This document shows, piece after piece, positions 1 to 7,278 of a stretch of 36,308 bases of DNA (positions within the stretch are counted from its first letter, which is position 1; the number at the start of each line of letters is the position of its first letter). The notes below the pieces were generated by a model, which was given only the letters and a program-made list of their open reading frames with translations, was not told where the DNA came from and did no database searches. Both the position numbers and the translations under genes were made by a program. The stretch spans positions 1 through 36,308 of the forward strand of contig JAFGXF010000137.1 of assembly GCA_016936755.1 (NCBI GenBank), in the 5' to 3' direction. Source of the stretch: Anaerolineaceae bacterium. Lineage in GTDB: Bacteria > Chloroflexota > Anaerolineae > Anaerolineales > Anaerolineaceae.

Positions 1-1535
1 AGGAATTACCCCTGGCTGTCACGCGGCATGCCACATCCAAGCTGGAAAAGGCTGAGGACCTGTTCCATATCGCCACACTCGGGTTCCGTGGTGAGGCACT
101 GGCCTCGATCGGTTCTGTTTCACGCCTGACCATCACCACCTGCCCGCCAGGTGAGCAGACTGGTGCACGCCTTGTGGTGGATGCCGGCCAGATCTTCCCG
201 GTTGAACAAACCAGTGCGGCACCCGGCACGGTAGTGCGGGTTGAGGATCTCTTCTTAAACGTCCCGGCGCGGCTAAAATTCCTGAAAAAGGATACGACCG
301 AACGTACCCAGATCACGGGTCTGGTAACACGCTATGCGCTGGCATACCCAACTGTGCGTTTTAAACTGACATCAGATGGCGCTCCCACATTGCAAACCAG
401 CGGATCAGGAGATCGGCGCGAAATCCTGTCGAACCTGTATGGACTGGATACCGCACGCCAGATGCTGGAGGTTGTCGCAGTGGAGGAAGATATCAGCCTG
501 TCAGGCTATATCAGCCCGCTGACGATCACACGATCCAACCGGCGCGAGATCACCTTTTTCATCAATGGGCGCTGGGTGCAGGATGTGCCATTGGTTGCCG
601 CACTCATCCAGGCTTACCACACCCTGATCATGGTCGGGCGGTACCCGATGGCGACAATCTTCATTAACTTGCAGCCTGAAGAGGTGGATGTCAACGTACA
701 TCCGGCCAAATCGGAGGTGCGTTTTCGGCAGCCCGATCGTATCTTCAGTGCCGTCCAGCGGTCTGTGCGGCGGGCACTGTTGGCATACACACCCGTCGCG
801 CAGGTGGAACCTGGTCGCAGCTGGTGGTCTGCCGCAACAACCCCTGCGCGCACACTCGACCCAGCCTGGGATATGTCTGCTGAAACACCACCCGTGAAGC
901 CCGTCGGTCAGCCAATGACATCTGCCAGCCAGCCGGATCTGCCTGGCAGATTACCGCTGCTGCGCCTGGTGGGTCAGGTGGGTGCAGCCTATCTGGTGGC
1001 GGAAGGCCCCGACGGGTTGTATCTGATCGACCAGCATGCCGCACATGAGCGGGTTTTGTTCGAGCGTTTGATGCATCAACAGCAATCCAACCAGGTGATA
1101 TCCCAGGCATTATTACAGCCTGTCACATTGGAACTCAAACCCGAGAGCAGCACACTGCTGGCAGACAACCTGGGTATCTTGAACCGCTTTGGATTTCAGG
1201 TGGAGAAATTCGGTCAAAATGCTTTCCTGATCCGGTCTTTGCCGGCGTTGTTGGCGGATACCGATCCACAGGCAGCGCTGCAGGCTCTGGTCGAGGATTT
1301 TGAAGAGGACGAGGAGCCGCTGAAAAATGAACTGGAGGCACGCCTGATCGCGCGCATCTGCAAGCGCGCGGCGGTCAAGGCTGGCAAGATCCTTTCACCT
1401 GCCGAACAGACGGCCCTGGTCGAGGGGCTTGAAGCATGTCATTCACCGCGCACTTGCCCGCATGGCCGGCCAACCATGATCCATTTATCAGCCGATCTCC
1501 TGGAACGACAATTCGGGCGGCGTGGTGCGCGCTGA
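1..1535 (+). CDS. mutL: DNA mismatch repair protein MutL, 5'-truncated
   Basis: Reading frame is open from base 3 and runs off the left edge, so the first part of the ATPase domain is missing. The visible N-terminal part carries the GHKL-ATPase motifs TSKL and GFRGEAL (bases about 48-155). The DNA mismatch repair S5-like fold follows, with NVHPAKSEVRF. After a Pro-rich linker comes the C-terminal dimerization/endonuclease domain. It has DQHAAHERVLFE, which matches the DQHA(X)2E(X)4E metal-binding motif, plus ICKRAAVKAG and CPHGRPT. These residues indicate the nicking-endonuclease type of MutL found in bacteria without MutH, where MutL itself incises the daughter strand after MutS recruitment. 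The ATG at 174 is an internal Met, not the start. A hairpin terminator follows. Upstream neighbours (possibly mutS) are outside the window. Confidence 0.97.
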   Translation, partial: ELPLAVTRHATSKLEKAEDLFHIATLGFRGEALASIGSVSRLTITTCPPGEQTGARLVVDAGQIFPVEQTSAAPGTVVRVEDLFLNVPARLKFLKKDTTERTQITGLVTRYALAYPTVRFKLTSDGAPTLQTSGSGDRREILSNLYGLDTARQMLEVVAVEEDISLSGYISPLTITRSNRREITFFINGRWVQDVPLVAALIQAYHTLIMVGRYPMATIFINLQPEEVDVNVHPAKSEVRFRQPDRIFSAVQRSVRRALLAYTPVAQVEPGRSWWSAATTPARTLDPAWDMSAETPPVKPVGQPMTSASQPDLPGRLPLLRLVGQVGAAYLVAEGPDGLYLIDQHAAHERVLFERLMHQQQSNQVISQALLQPVTLELKPESSTLLADNLGILNRFGFQVEKFGQNAFLIRSLPALLADTDPQAALQALVEDFEEDEEPLKNELEARLIARICKRAAVKAGKILSPAEQTALVEGLEACHSPRTCPHGRPTMIHLSADLLERQFGRRGAR

Positions 1536-1547
1536 CGGGATGTGGCT

Positions 1548-1581
1548 AAAAAAAGCGCCGTCAACCTGACAGCGCATTTTT
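1548..1581. terminator. Bidirectional terminator between mutL and the lipoprotein gene
   Basis: Hairpin with GCGC and GTCA arm segments (one C-A mismatch) around a short ACC loop. An A run on the left and a T run on the right mean both converging genes would end in a U tract. It lies between the stop codons of two convergent genes. Confidence 0.75.
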
Positions 1582-1598
1582 CAATACATAACCTTGAA

Positions 1599-2666
1599 TT
1601 ATTGAACGATGATATATGTGATATTGCTGCCCGCAATGGTATCTCCGTGTGAATCATATGCATAGATCGACAGGATGTATTTACCGGGACTGAGGGTTTC
1701 TGGAATGGTGTAACGATTCTCCCTGACCTCGAGGAAATCCAGAACATGGTTGCTGGAATCGCCTTCCGGGTACATGTACAACTTGTATACGCTGGCCAGG
1801 GGATGCGCTTCCCATTCCATTTCGATTCCGCTGGCAGCAACGGTGTCATTACTGAGCGGTTTTATCATTTGAATGATGCATTCATACCGGGCGCCCGTGA
1901 TGGTGAAATGCAGGTAATCTTCTGTTTCGGTGATCTTGGTGCCATTGTCATTAAAGGCTTCAACGCTCCAGGTATATTCACAGTTGAATAATTCCTTGCC
2001 TGGTGTGTATTCATTTATATCCACCTTGATCGATGAGGCTATCGCATCGCCTTTATCAGGGTTGAGCCAGACCTCGTAGGTCGATGCCCCTTCGTACGCT
2101 TCCCATTTCAACACCGGCCGTACATCCTGTACCTGGCTGTCATCTGTTGGTTCAAGTGCTTTCAAATCGACTTTGAAAATATCGCTGACGCCGACCTTGG
2201 TGGTCTCGCCTGCATCGATGGTGTACATTTCCTCACTCATCAAACCCGTGGTCATGTAAAGCCAGCTGTCGGTGTCAAACACCCGCAGGGTGAGCGCATA
2301 CTCACCCGGATCGATATCCTTGAAGATATAGATGCCACCCTCATCGGTCGTGGTTGAGTAGATCTTTCCTTCGCAGCCGCCAAACCATGAGAATTCTGTG
2401 CAGATCTTTAATTCGATCCCAGCAGCGCCGATATCATTCCAGCGCACCTGGCCTGAAAGATTGCCCTTGCCGGCAGCGGGTTCAGGATCGGGCAGGTCGA
2501 CGGATATCGGAATGGCGGTGGGTTCCGATAGCGGGGCTTCGGTCGCTTTTACCCCTTTGGAATCGTCATCCTGACTGGCTGACTGGTCACTGGAACCACA
2601 TGCCAGAACCAGCAAGACCAGCATGGAAACAACCAGTAGCAGCTTGTACTTTCGAAAAAGAATCAT
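1599..2666 (-). CDS. Secreted lipoprotein with CarboxypepD-reg-like and two Fn3-like domains
   Basis: The N-terminus is a lipoprotein signal peptide: a basic start, a hydrophobic stretch and the lipobox LVLAC with Cys at about residue 23, followed by a Ser/Asp/Gln-rich spacer. Residues about 70-135 resemble a carboxypeptidase-regulatory/SdrD-B-like beta sandwich (GQVRWNDIGAAGI... TTDEGGIYIFKDIDPGEY). Two related Fn3/Ig-like modules follow, each opening with a 'P..DD/ND..V....L.WEA...A..Y' pattern. No catalytic motif was seen, so a surface-binding or scaffold role is inferred; the ligand is unknown. Start: an AGGAG box lies 6 nt before the ATG at 2666; a GTG at 2669 is also in frame. It is convergent with mutL. 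Confidence 0.85.
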   Translation of the reverse strand: MILFRKYKLLLVVSMLVLLVLACGSSDQSASQDDDSKGVKATEAPLSEPTAIPISVDLPDPEPAAGKGNLSGQVRWNDIGAAGIELKICTEFSWFGGCEGKIYSTTTDEGGIYIFKDIDPGEYALTLRVFDTDSWLYMTTGLMSEEMYTIDAGETTKVGVSDIFKVDLKALEPTDDSQVQDVRPVLKWEAYEGASTYEVWLNPDKGDAIASSIKVDINEYTPGKELFNCEYTWSVEAFNDNGTKITETEDYLHFTITGARYECIIQMIKPLSNDTVAASGIEMEWEAHPLASVYKLYMYPEGDSSNHVLDFLEVRENRYTIPETLSPGKYILSIYAYDSHGDTIAGSNITYIIVQ

Positions 2667-2723
2667 CACGATCTCCTTTTTTTTATCGAGTTAATTGTCA
2701 GATGCCGATTGGGTATTTGACCC

Positions 2724-2760
2724 CAGTGCAGACTTTTGCACGATGAACAATCCTGCACTG
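2724..2760. repeat. 8-bp perfect inverted repeat between receiver-ATPase and lipoprotein genes
   Basis: CAGTGCAG at 2724-2731 and CTGCACTG at 2753-2760 are perfect inverted copies separated by 21 nt. There is no T run next to it, so it is not a classical intrinsic terminator. It lies 58 nt upstream of the lipoprotein's AGGAG box and downstream of the receiver-ATPase stop, so it could be an operator or a transcript-stabilising hairpin. Confidence 0.45.
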
Positions 2761-2799
2761 TACCAAGCCATATTAAAATAATTCCACTGAAAGGTTAAA

Positions 2800-3993
2800 T
2801 TATGAAAAAGCCGCTGGAGGAATCCCGTCCAGTTTAATTCGTTGCATGATGTGCTCAGCCAGTTTCTGATACTGCTGTGCCGCCAGGCCATCCGGTTGCA
2901 TCTGGACCAATGGCACGTGGTTGACCGCAGCATGGTAAGCCGTCTCAGGCTCCGGAGAAACGATCTGGTCGACTGTCAGCCCGAGCTCTTCCTGAACCTG
3001 GCTCCAGGTTAGCTGTATATCAGCCCGCTGACGGTGAAGTAAAACAATGGAAACCGTACGGTCGCGTGTAAACCCCAACTCCTTGAATTCATCCAGCATC
3101 AGGCGGGTTTTACGCACGGTAAGCGGATGTGGTTCGGTGACGACCACCAACTCACTGAACAATTTCAAAATTCGCTCATATCCAGGGAAAAGGTTGCAGC
3201 CAATATCGACGACAACAGCCTGTGATATTCCAGCGAGTGTTTTAATAACCGCTTCCATTTGATCAATGGCCAGAAGCAAACCTACATCTTTAACCTTGTT
3301 ATTGGAAACCAGGATACGAATACCAGCCTGGATCTCAATCAGCTCAGCCTTGACTGCTGATGCCGTGATTTTGTCGGGTTCCATGCGTAACAGATTGCAT
3401 ATGCCATCTGTCGGACGTATATTCAACTCAAGCATCCATTCACCCTGTCCTGGATGGAGTTCGACAGCGATTGCATTGACATGATGTGTTTGGAACAGGC
3501 TGACTGCCAGATTAAGAGCGGTGGTGGAAGCGCCCAGCCCCCCGCGAGCACTCATGACTGCCATTATTGAGCTGGATTGGGTGGTTGCCGGAGTGGATTT
3601 CATCGGTGCGGTTTTCGGCATACTCGTGCGGGTCATCAATGCTTTAATGCGTGCATTCAATTCAGCCGGATGGATCGGTTTTGTCAAATATTCATCCACC
3701 CCTGCGTCATAGCCAGCCACCTTATCCTCAAGCTGGCCTTTGGCTGTGAACATGGCAATCGGAATGCCGGATGTCGATGGTTCAGCTCTCAACTTCCTGG
3801 TAACCTCAAAACCATCCATGTCGGGCATCATGATATCCAGCACGATCAGATCCGGGTGCTCTGATTTGGCAATTACCAGCGCCTGAGCGCCGTTATTCGC
3901 CGTGCGGATCAAGTATCCCTGTCGTTCGAGCATCAACCCGACCAATCGCAGGGTATCTACATCATCATCAACGATCAAAATTTTCTCTGCCAT
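2800..3993 (-). CDS. Response regulator receiver fused to CpaE/TadZ-like ATPase
   Basis: Residues 1-122 are a receiver domain: acidic pocket D9-D10-D11, phospho-acceptor D53 in VLDIMMPDMDG, T83 and K105 in LTKP. A linker of about 20 Thr/Pro/Ser residues leads to a MinD/ParA-superfamily domain. Its P-loop, ARGGLGASTT (about 149-158), lacks the usual GKT lysine, as is typical of CpaE/TadZ localization factors of Flp/Tad pilus systems. The architecture matches CpaE-like proteins, which position secretion or pilus machinery at the membrane or pole. No other tad/cpa gene is in this window, so the partner machinery is unknown. Start ATG 3993 was chosen because the receiver fold begins at once (MAEKILIVDDD); upstream in-frame codons overlap the predicted promoter. 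Confidence 0.88.
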   Translation of the reverse strand: MAEKILIVDDDVDTLRLVGLMLERQGYLIRTANNGAQALVIAKSEHPDLIVLDIMMPDMDGFEVTRKLRAEPSTSGIPIAMFTAKGQLEDKVAGYDAGVDEYLTKPIHPAELNARIKALMTRTSMPKTAPMKSTPATTQSSSIMAVMSARGGLGASTTALNLAVSLFQTHHVNAIAVELHPGQGEWMLELNIRPTDGICNLLRMEPDKITASAVKAELIEIQAGIRILVSNNKVKDVGLLLAIDQMEAVIKTLAGISQAVVVDIGCNLFPGYERILKLFSELVVVTEPHPLTVRKTRLMLDEFKELGFTRDRTVSIVLLHRQRADIQLTWSQVQEELGLTVDQIVSPEPETAYHAAVNHVPLVQMQPDGLAAQQYQKLAEHIMQRIKLDGIPPAAFS

Positions 3994-4021
3994 AATTTTA
4001 CCCATCCTTATGGAATGGTTT

Positions 4022-4050
4022 AGCATAGCATAAATTGGGAGAGAAGGCAA
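4022..4050 (-). promoter_or_regulatory. Promoter of receiver-ATPase gene
   Basis: On the minus strand, TTGCCT (4050-4045), a 17-nt spacer and TATGCT (4027-4022) preceded by TGC form a sigma70-type promoter with an extended -10. Expected transcription start is about 4015, giving a leader of about 20 nt before the ATG at 3993. Confidence 0.65.
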
Positions 4051-4107
4051 GTATTACTTGATATGATGTTTCAGTTTGGCTTTTACCAGGTCGAATATTC
4101 CAGGCGG

Positions 4108-4113
4108 TATAAT
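4108..4113 (+). promoter_or_regulatory. -10 box for tilS, probably leaderless transcript
   Basis: A perfect TATAAT ends only 3 nt before ATG 4117 and 6 nt before ATG 4120. A transcript starting at the usual distance would begin at or next to the start codon, which suggests a leaderless mRNA. No convincing -35 box or Shine-Dalgarno sequence was seen. Confidence 0.5.
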
Positions 4114-4116
4114 GGC

Positions 4117-5565
4117 ATGATGGATTTGCGTTTACTGGCTGAAATCTGTGAACAGAAATGTGGTCTGGAGCGGGATAAACTGCTGGTGGTGGGGGTTTCA
4201 GGCGGAGCAGACAGCCTGACACTGGTGGATGTCCTTTCCAGGTTGGGATACAGGCTGTTGGTTGCCCATTTTGATCACCAACTGAGGGAGGAATCACGGG
4301 GGGACGCAGATTATGTATGTCAATATGCTCAATCGAAGGGGCTTCTCCATGAAGCCGGTAGTGGGGATGTGGCAGGTTTCTCTCAAAAGGAAGGCCTGTC
4401 CATTGAGGAATCTGCCCGTCGAATGCGTTACGAATTTTTATTCGAGATCTGCCGTAAACATGGTGCCCAGGCATTGGCGGTCGGGCATACCGCTGATGAC
4501 CAAGTTGAAACAGTGTTGATGCATATGTTGCGCGGCGCCGGATTGGCTGGAATGAAGGGAATGCTCTGGCGCGGGATATTGGAGGTTTTCGATCCGAACA
4601 TTCCAATTGTCCGGCCGTTATTGGGGATATGGCGTGTTGAAACCGAGGAATGGTGTCTTGCACAGGGCATCGAACCGCGCATCGACTCGACCAATCGTGA
4701 CACGGCATACGCACGCAACCGGTTGCGTGAAGAGATCATCCCGTTACTCGAAAGTTACAGCCCGCAGGCCCGCCAGCATATCCGCAAAATGACGGATCAT
4801 TTACAGGGGGATTACCGCATCCTATCACAGTTGGCGGAAGATGGTTATGCCAGGTGCTTGAAAGGATCAGGCGAAGGTTACAGGCTGTTTGACCGGGCTG
4901 CCTTCAAGGCGCTTGACCCGGCACTGCAGACCTGGATCCTGCGAAAAGCGGCTTTCCAGCTGGTCTCGGATCTGCGGGATTTCGATGCAGCCACAGTGAT
5001 GCGCTGCCTGCAGTCGATTGCTTCTGCCACGGATGGCTGGCAGGGTGATCTGCCGGGTGGGCTGCGCATTCGCGTGGCTGGTTCAGAGGTCGCCCTGTTA
5101 ACCTGGCAGGCAGATCTGCCGGGAATGGATTGGCCACAAATCGCGAGTGGATTCTCTGAACAAATCCCACTGCCAGGTGAACTGGACCTGGGCAATGATT
5201 GGTTCCTGCGTGCAGAACAGGCTGAAGCGATCACCGCCTTTTCTGCTGCGATCCATAATGACGATCCGCACCAGGCCTGGATCGATGTTGGAAGCATGCC
5301 GGAGAAATTGTTGGTCAGGCGTGCAGCCCCCGGGCAGCGTTTCTCTCCGCTTGGAATGAGTTCGGGCAGTCAGAAACTATCCGATTTTTGGGTTAATGTG
5401 CGACTCCCGAAAAAGGCGCGTGTGAGCTGGCCGGTGGTCTTTTCAGGTGAAAAAGTGGTCTGGTTGGTTGGATTTCGTCTGGCGCAGGATTTCCGTTTAA
5501 CTGCCAACAGTCTAAATGTAATCAAACTGATCCTTTACAAAGTTACGAAACCATCTGAAAAATAA
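4117..5565 (+). CDS. tilS: tRNA(Ile)-lysidine synthetase TilS
   Basis: N-type ATP pyrophosphatase that attaches lysine to C34 of the CAU-anticodon tRNA-Ile, changing it to read AUA; the step is essential in most bacteria. The PP-loop SGGADS lies at about residues 28-33, followed by HFDHQLR, the VGHTADDQVETVLMHMLRGAGLAGMKGM block and the RNRLREEIIP motif. The C-terminal domain shows the usual RRAAPGQRFSPLGM...KLSDFW and WPVV..GE.VWLVGFR patterns, so this is the full-length form (about 482 aa). Start: ATG 4117 or 4120 fits the domain start and sits just behind a TATAAT box; the longer open frame from 4063 would place that box inside the coding region. It is divergent from the receiver-ATPase gene. 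Confidence 0.95.
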   Translation: MMDLRLLAEICEQKCGLERDKLLVVGVSGGADSLTLVDVLSRLGYRLLVAHFDHQLREESRGDADYVCQYAQSKGLLHEAGSGDVAGFSQKEGLSIEESARRMRYEFLFEICRKHGAQALAVGHTADDQVETVLMHMLRGAGLAGMKGMLWRGILEVFDPNIPIVRPLLGIWRVETEEWCLAQGIEPRIDSTNRDTAYARNRLREEIIPLLESYSPQARQHIRKMTDHLQGDYRILSQLAEDGYARCLKGSGEGYRLFDRAAFKALDPALQTWILRKAAFQLVSDLRDFDAATVMRCLQSIASATDGWQGDLPGGLRIRVAGSEVALLTWQADLPGMDWPQIASGFSEQIPLPGELDLGNDWFLRAEQAEAITAFSAAIHNDDPHQAWIDVGSMPEKLLVRRAAPGQRFSPLGMSSGSQKLSDFWVNVRLPKKARVSWPVVFSGEKVVWLVGFRLAQDFRLTANSLNVIKLILYKVTKPSEK

Positions 5566-5598
5566 GCGGGCTTCCCACAGGAAGCCCGCTCTCATTCA
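5565..5598. terminator. Terminator between tilS and the recombinase-like gene
   Basis: Perfect 10-bp stem AGCGGGCTTC / GAAGCCCGCT with a 6-nt loop (5565-5590). Read on the minus strand it is followed by a T-rich tract, so it should stop the recombinase-like gene; on the plus side the U tract is weak. The stem starts at the last base of the tilS stop codon. Confidence 0.8.
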
Positions 5599-6510
5599 AG
5601 TTACAACAGGTTCAACACCTGCCAGTTTACGCAGTTTAAGCCCAATCTCGCGATACTGGATCTTTGAGACACCCAGTTTTTGGCGAATTTTCTCGGGTTC
5701 CATGCCGGCTTGATAATCCGACACAGCTGAAGTCCAGCGGCACATATCAAAAGAGAGATGTTTTCCCAGGCCAGCCTCTTCACCCAAATCTTCCAAAAGG
5801 TACTCGAGCCGGCGTTGAGACCAGGGGAAAATACGATCATCCAGCGGGTATTGTGTGGCATATTCGTGCCAGGCAGCCACCCATTCAGCAGGCAGGGCGA
5901 TCTTGCGTTCCTTGTAGCGGCTGGCGGGGCTGGAATACCGGATGAATACCAACGGTCCAGTATCATTTTCCAGATCCAGATGGTTGGGTGACAATGCCAG
6001 GCATTCACCCTTTTTTATGCCCGTGGCCAGCAGTAATGACACCAGTGTGTAAGGCCGCGCGTCTGGTTTTGTATCATTGCGGTGCCGGTTGGCCACATCC
6101 AGGATATGTTGGCGTTCCTCTGCTGTTAATATTTCAGGTAACGGGCTCATCACCGACTGTTGGATGACTTTCTCAGCCGGGTCGGTGACCAGGACACCGC
6201 CCTTTTGCAACCAACGGAAAAAGGATTTAAGCGCAGTGATGCGACGTGACAGGCTTTTTGGAGAACAGGGGACACCACGGTGCGTCTGAAGCCAGGAAAG
6301 GAAGTTGTTGAGGTCATCCGTGGTGATGGACCCGATTGACCGGTCGGGAGACAGGTAACTGCTTAACAGTTGGATATCCGCAGAGAAGGCCTTGACTGTG
6401 TGTGGCGAGCGGCCTTTGTCTGCCAGATGGATTTCCCATAACTTGACTGCCGGTATGAGCAGGCTTGCAGCAGTCAGGTGCGCAGAGAGGGGAATATTAT
6501 CAGGAGTCAT
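5596..6510 (-). CDS. Tyrosine-recombinase-fold protein with degenerate active site
   Basis: Residues about 20-110 match the SAM-like N-terminal core-binding domain of XerC/XerD-type integrases, and 128-295 match the catalytic fold. Aligned by eye to XerD, the catalytic set is mostly lost. The first Arg (ATGLRxSE) is K166 in ATGIKKGE, the box-II His is D255, the LGH His is V281, and the nucleophilic Tyr position is G290. The beta-hairpin Lys (K200 in YKER) and box-II Arg (R258) remain. It probably binds DNA but should not cleave by the normal mechanism; it could be a regulator or a decayed integrase. Start: ATG 6510 has an AAAGGAGG box just upstream; ATG 6540 has none and is further out. It has its own promoter and terminator. 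Confidence 0.85.
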   Translation of the reverse strand: MTPDNIPLSAHLTAASLLIPAVKLWEIHLADKGRSPHTVKAFSADIQLLSSYLSPDRSIGSITTDDLNNFLSWLQTHRGVPCSPKSLSRRITALKSFFRWLQKGGVLVTDPAEKVIQQSVMSPLPEILTAEERQHILDVANRHRNDTKPDARPYTLVSLLLATGIKKGECLALSPNHLDLENDTGPLVFIRYSSPASRYKERKIALPAEWVAAWHEYATQYPLDDRIFPWSQRRLEYLLEDLGEEAGLGKHLSFDMCRWTSAVSDYQAGMEPEKIRQKLGVSKIQYREIGLKLRKLAGVEPVVT

Positions 6511-6540
6511 GACTCCTCCTTTCGCATAGTCGATACGCAT

Positions 6541-6568
6541 AGTTTAACATATTCGTTATAAAAGTCAA
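6541..6568 (-). promoter_or_regulatory. Promoter of recombinase-like gene
   Basis: Minus strand: TTGACT (6568-6563), 16-nt spacer, TAAACT (6546-6541) preceded by TGT, i.e. an extended -10. Predicted start is about 6534, giving a leader of about 24 nt with the AAAGGAGG ribosome binding site before ATG 6510. Confidence 0.7.
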
Positions 6569-6633
6569 GCTGGGAATATTCACCGTTGCATCCCAATTAA
6601 TCCCTTCAGGGTATAAAATAAACCCAGGTTCCT

Positions 6634-7233
6634 ATGTATTTCGATCAATACGGCTGGTATATCGACGAACAATTTACTCCCGATCAGGTGCGCTTGATTC
6701 TGGCGGCTGTCAGCGACTTGAAAGTGTATCTGAACCAGGTAATGGATGGATCAGGATCTGCCTGGATCAGGCTTCATACCTGGGGTACACGCGTGCACCG
6801 TGGCGGTATGATTACAAAGATCGCCGCGCGTATCAACAAGCTGCCGACTTCGCTGGTGCTGCCGTTTCGTGATATCTGGTTATGGGAGAGTTTCGATCGT
6901 TTTCATTTGCCGAAACGCCACTTCCTGCATGAGCTTGGGCATGTGGTTGAGAATCGCCTGCCTAAAAAATGCCTGCTGCCTCCGACGATCCTCGGCGGGG
7001 GTGCTTCTGATCGCCTGATTCGGTTCCTGGGTGGAAAACCATCCGGTCTGCGTTTTATGAACGGCACCACCGGTATACCGGAATGTTTTTTATGGCGGGG
7101 GCCAGGGATCTATGGCAACCATGCCAGTGCGGATTATTTTGCCGAGGCATTTTCCTGGCTGCCCTATAACCCGGCAGCATTGCCAGATCCGTCGATTGCG
7201 CAATGGTTTAAAGAAGAAGTCTTTGTGGTTTAA
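6634..7233 (+). CDS. Putative small zincin-type metallopeptidase (HExxH)
   Basis: A 199-residue protein with the zinc-binding motif HELGH at residues 99-103. A second conserved-looking block, ADYFAEAF (about 166-173), has E171 as a likely third zinc ligand. This spacing and the 'xxFAEAF' block are reminiscent of the anthrax-lethal-factor-like (ATLF/M34) and related zincin clans, but the family is not assigned with certainty. There is no signal peptide or membrane segment, so a cytoplasmic location is inferred. The substrate is unknown. A TATAAA-like box lies at 6612 and no clear Shine-Dalgarno sequence was seen. It is divergent from the recombinase-like gene and convergent with the LCP gene. 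Confidence 0.75.
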   Translation: MYFDQYGWYIDEQFTPDQVRLILAAVSDLKVYLNQVMDGSGSAWIRLHTWGTRVHRGGMITKIAARINKLPTSLVLPFRDIWLWESFDRFHLPKRHFLHELGHVVENRLPKKCLLPPTILGGGASDRLIRFLGGKPSGLRFMNGTTGIPECFLWRGPGIYGNHASADYFAEAFSWLPYNPAALPDPSIAQWFKEEVFVV

Positions 7234-7250
7234 ACAGGGGCGAAGGAACG

Positions 7251-7278
7251 CAGGTTATGGGATACCCATAGCCTGTTT
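7251..7278 (+). terminator. Hairpin terminator-like structure after the zincin gene
   Basis: CAGGTTATGGG (7251-7261), loop ATA and CCCATAGCCTG (7265-7275) form an 11-bp stem with one G-T wobble, followed by TTT on the plus strand. It overlaps the last codons of the convergent LCP gene. The T run is short, so termination strength is uncertain. Confidence 0.5.

Noticed and set aside
3998-4714. 238-residue open frame on the minus strand across tilS
   Set aside because: It lies antisense to conserved TilS motifs and over the divergent promoters; no domain is visible.
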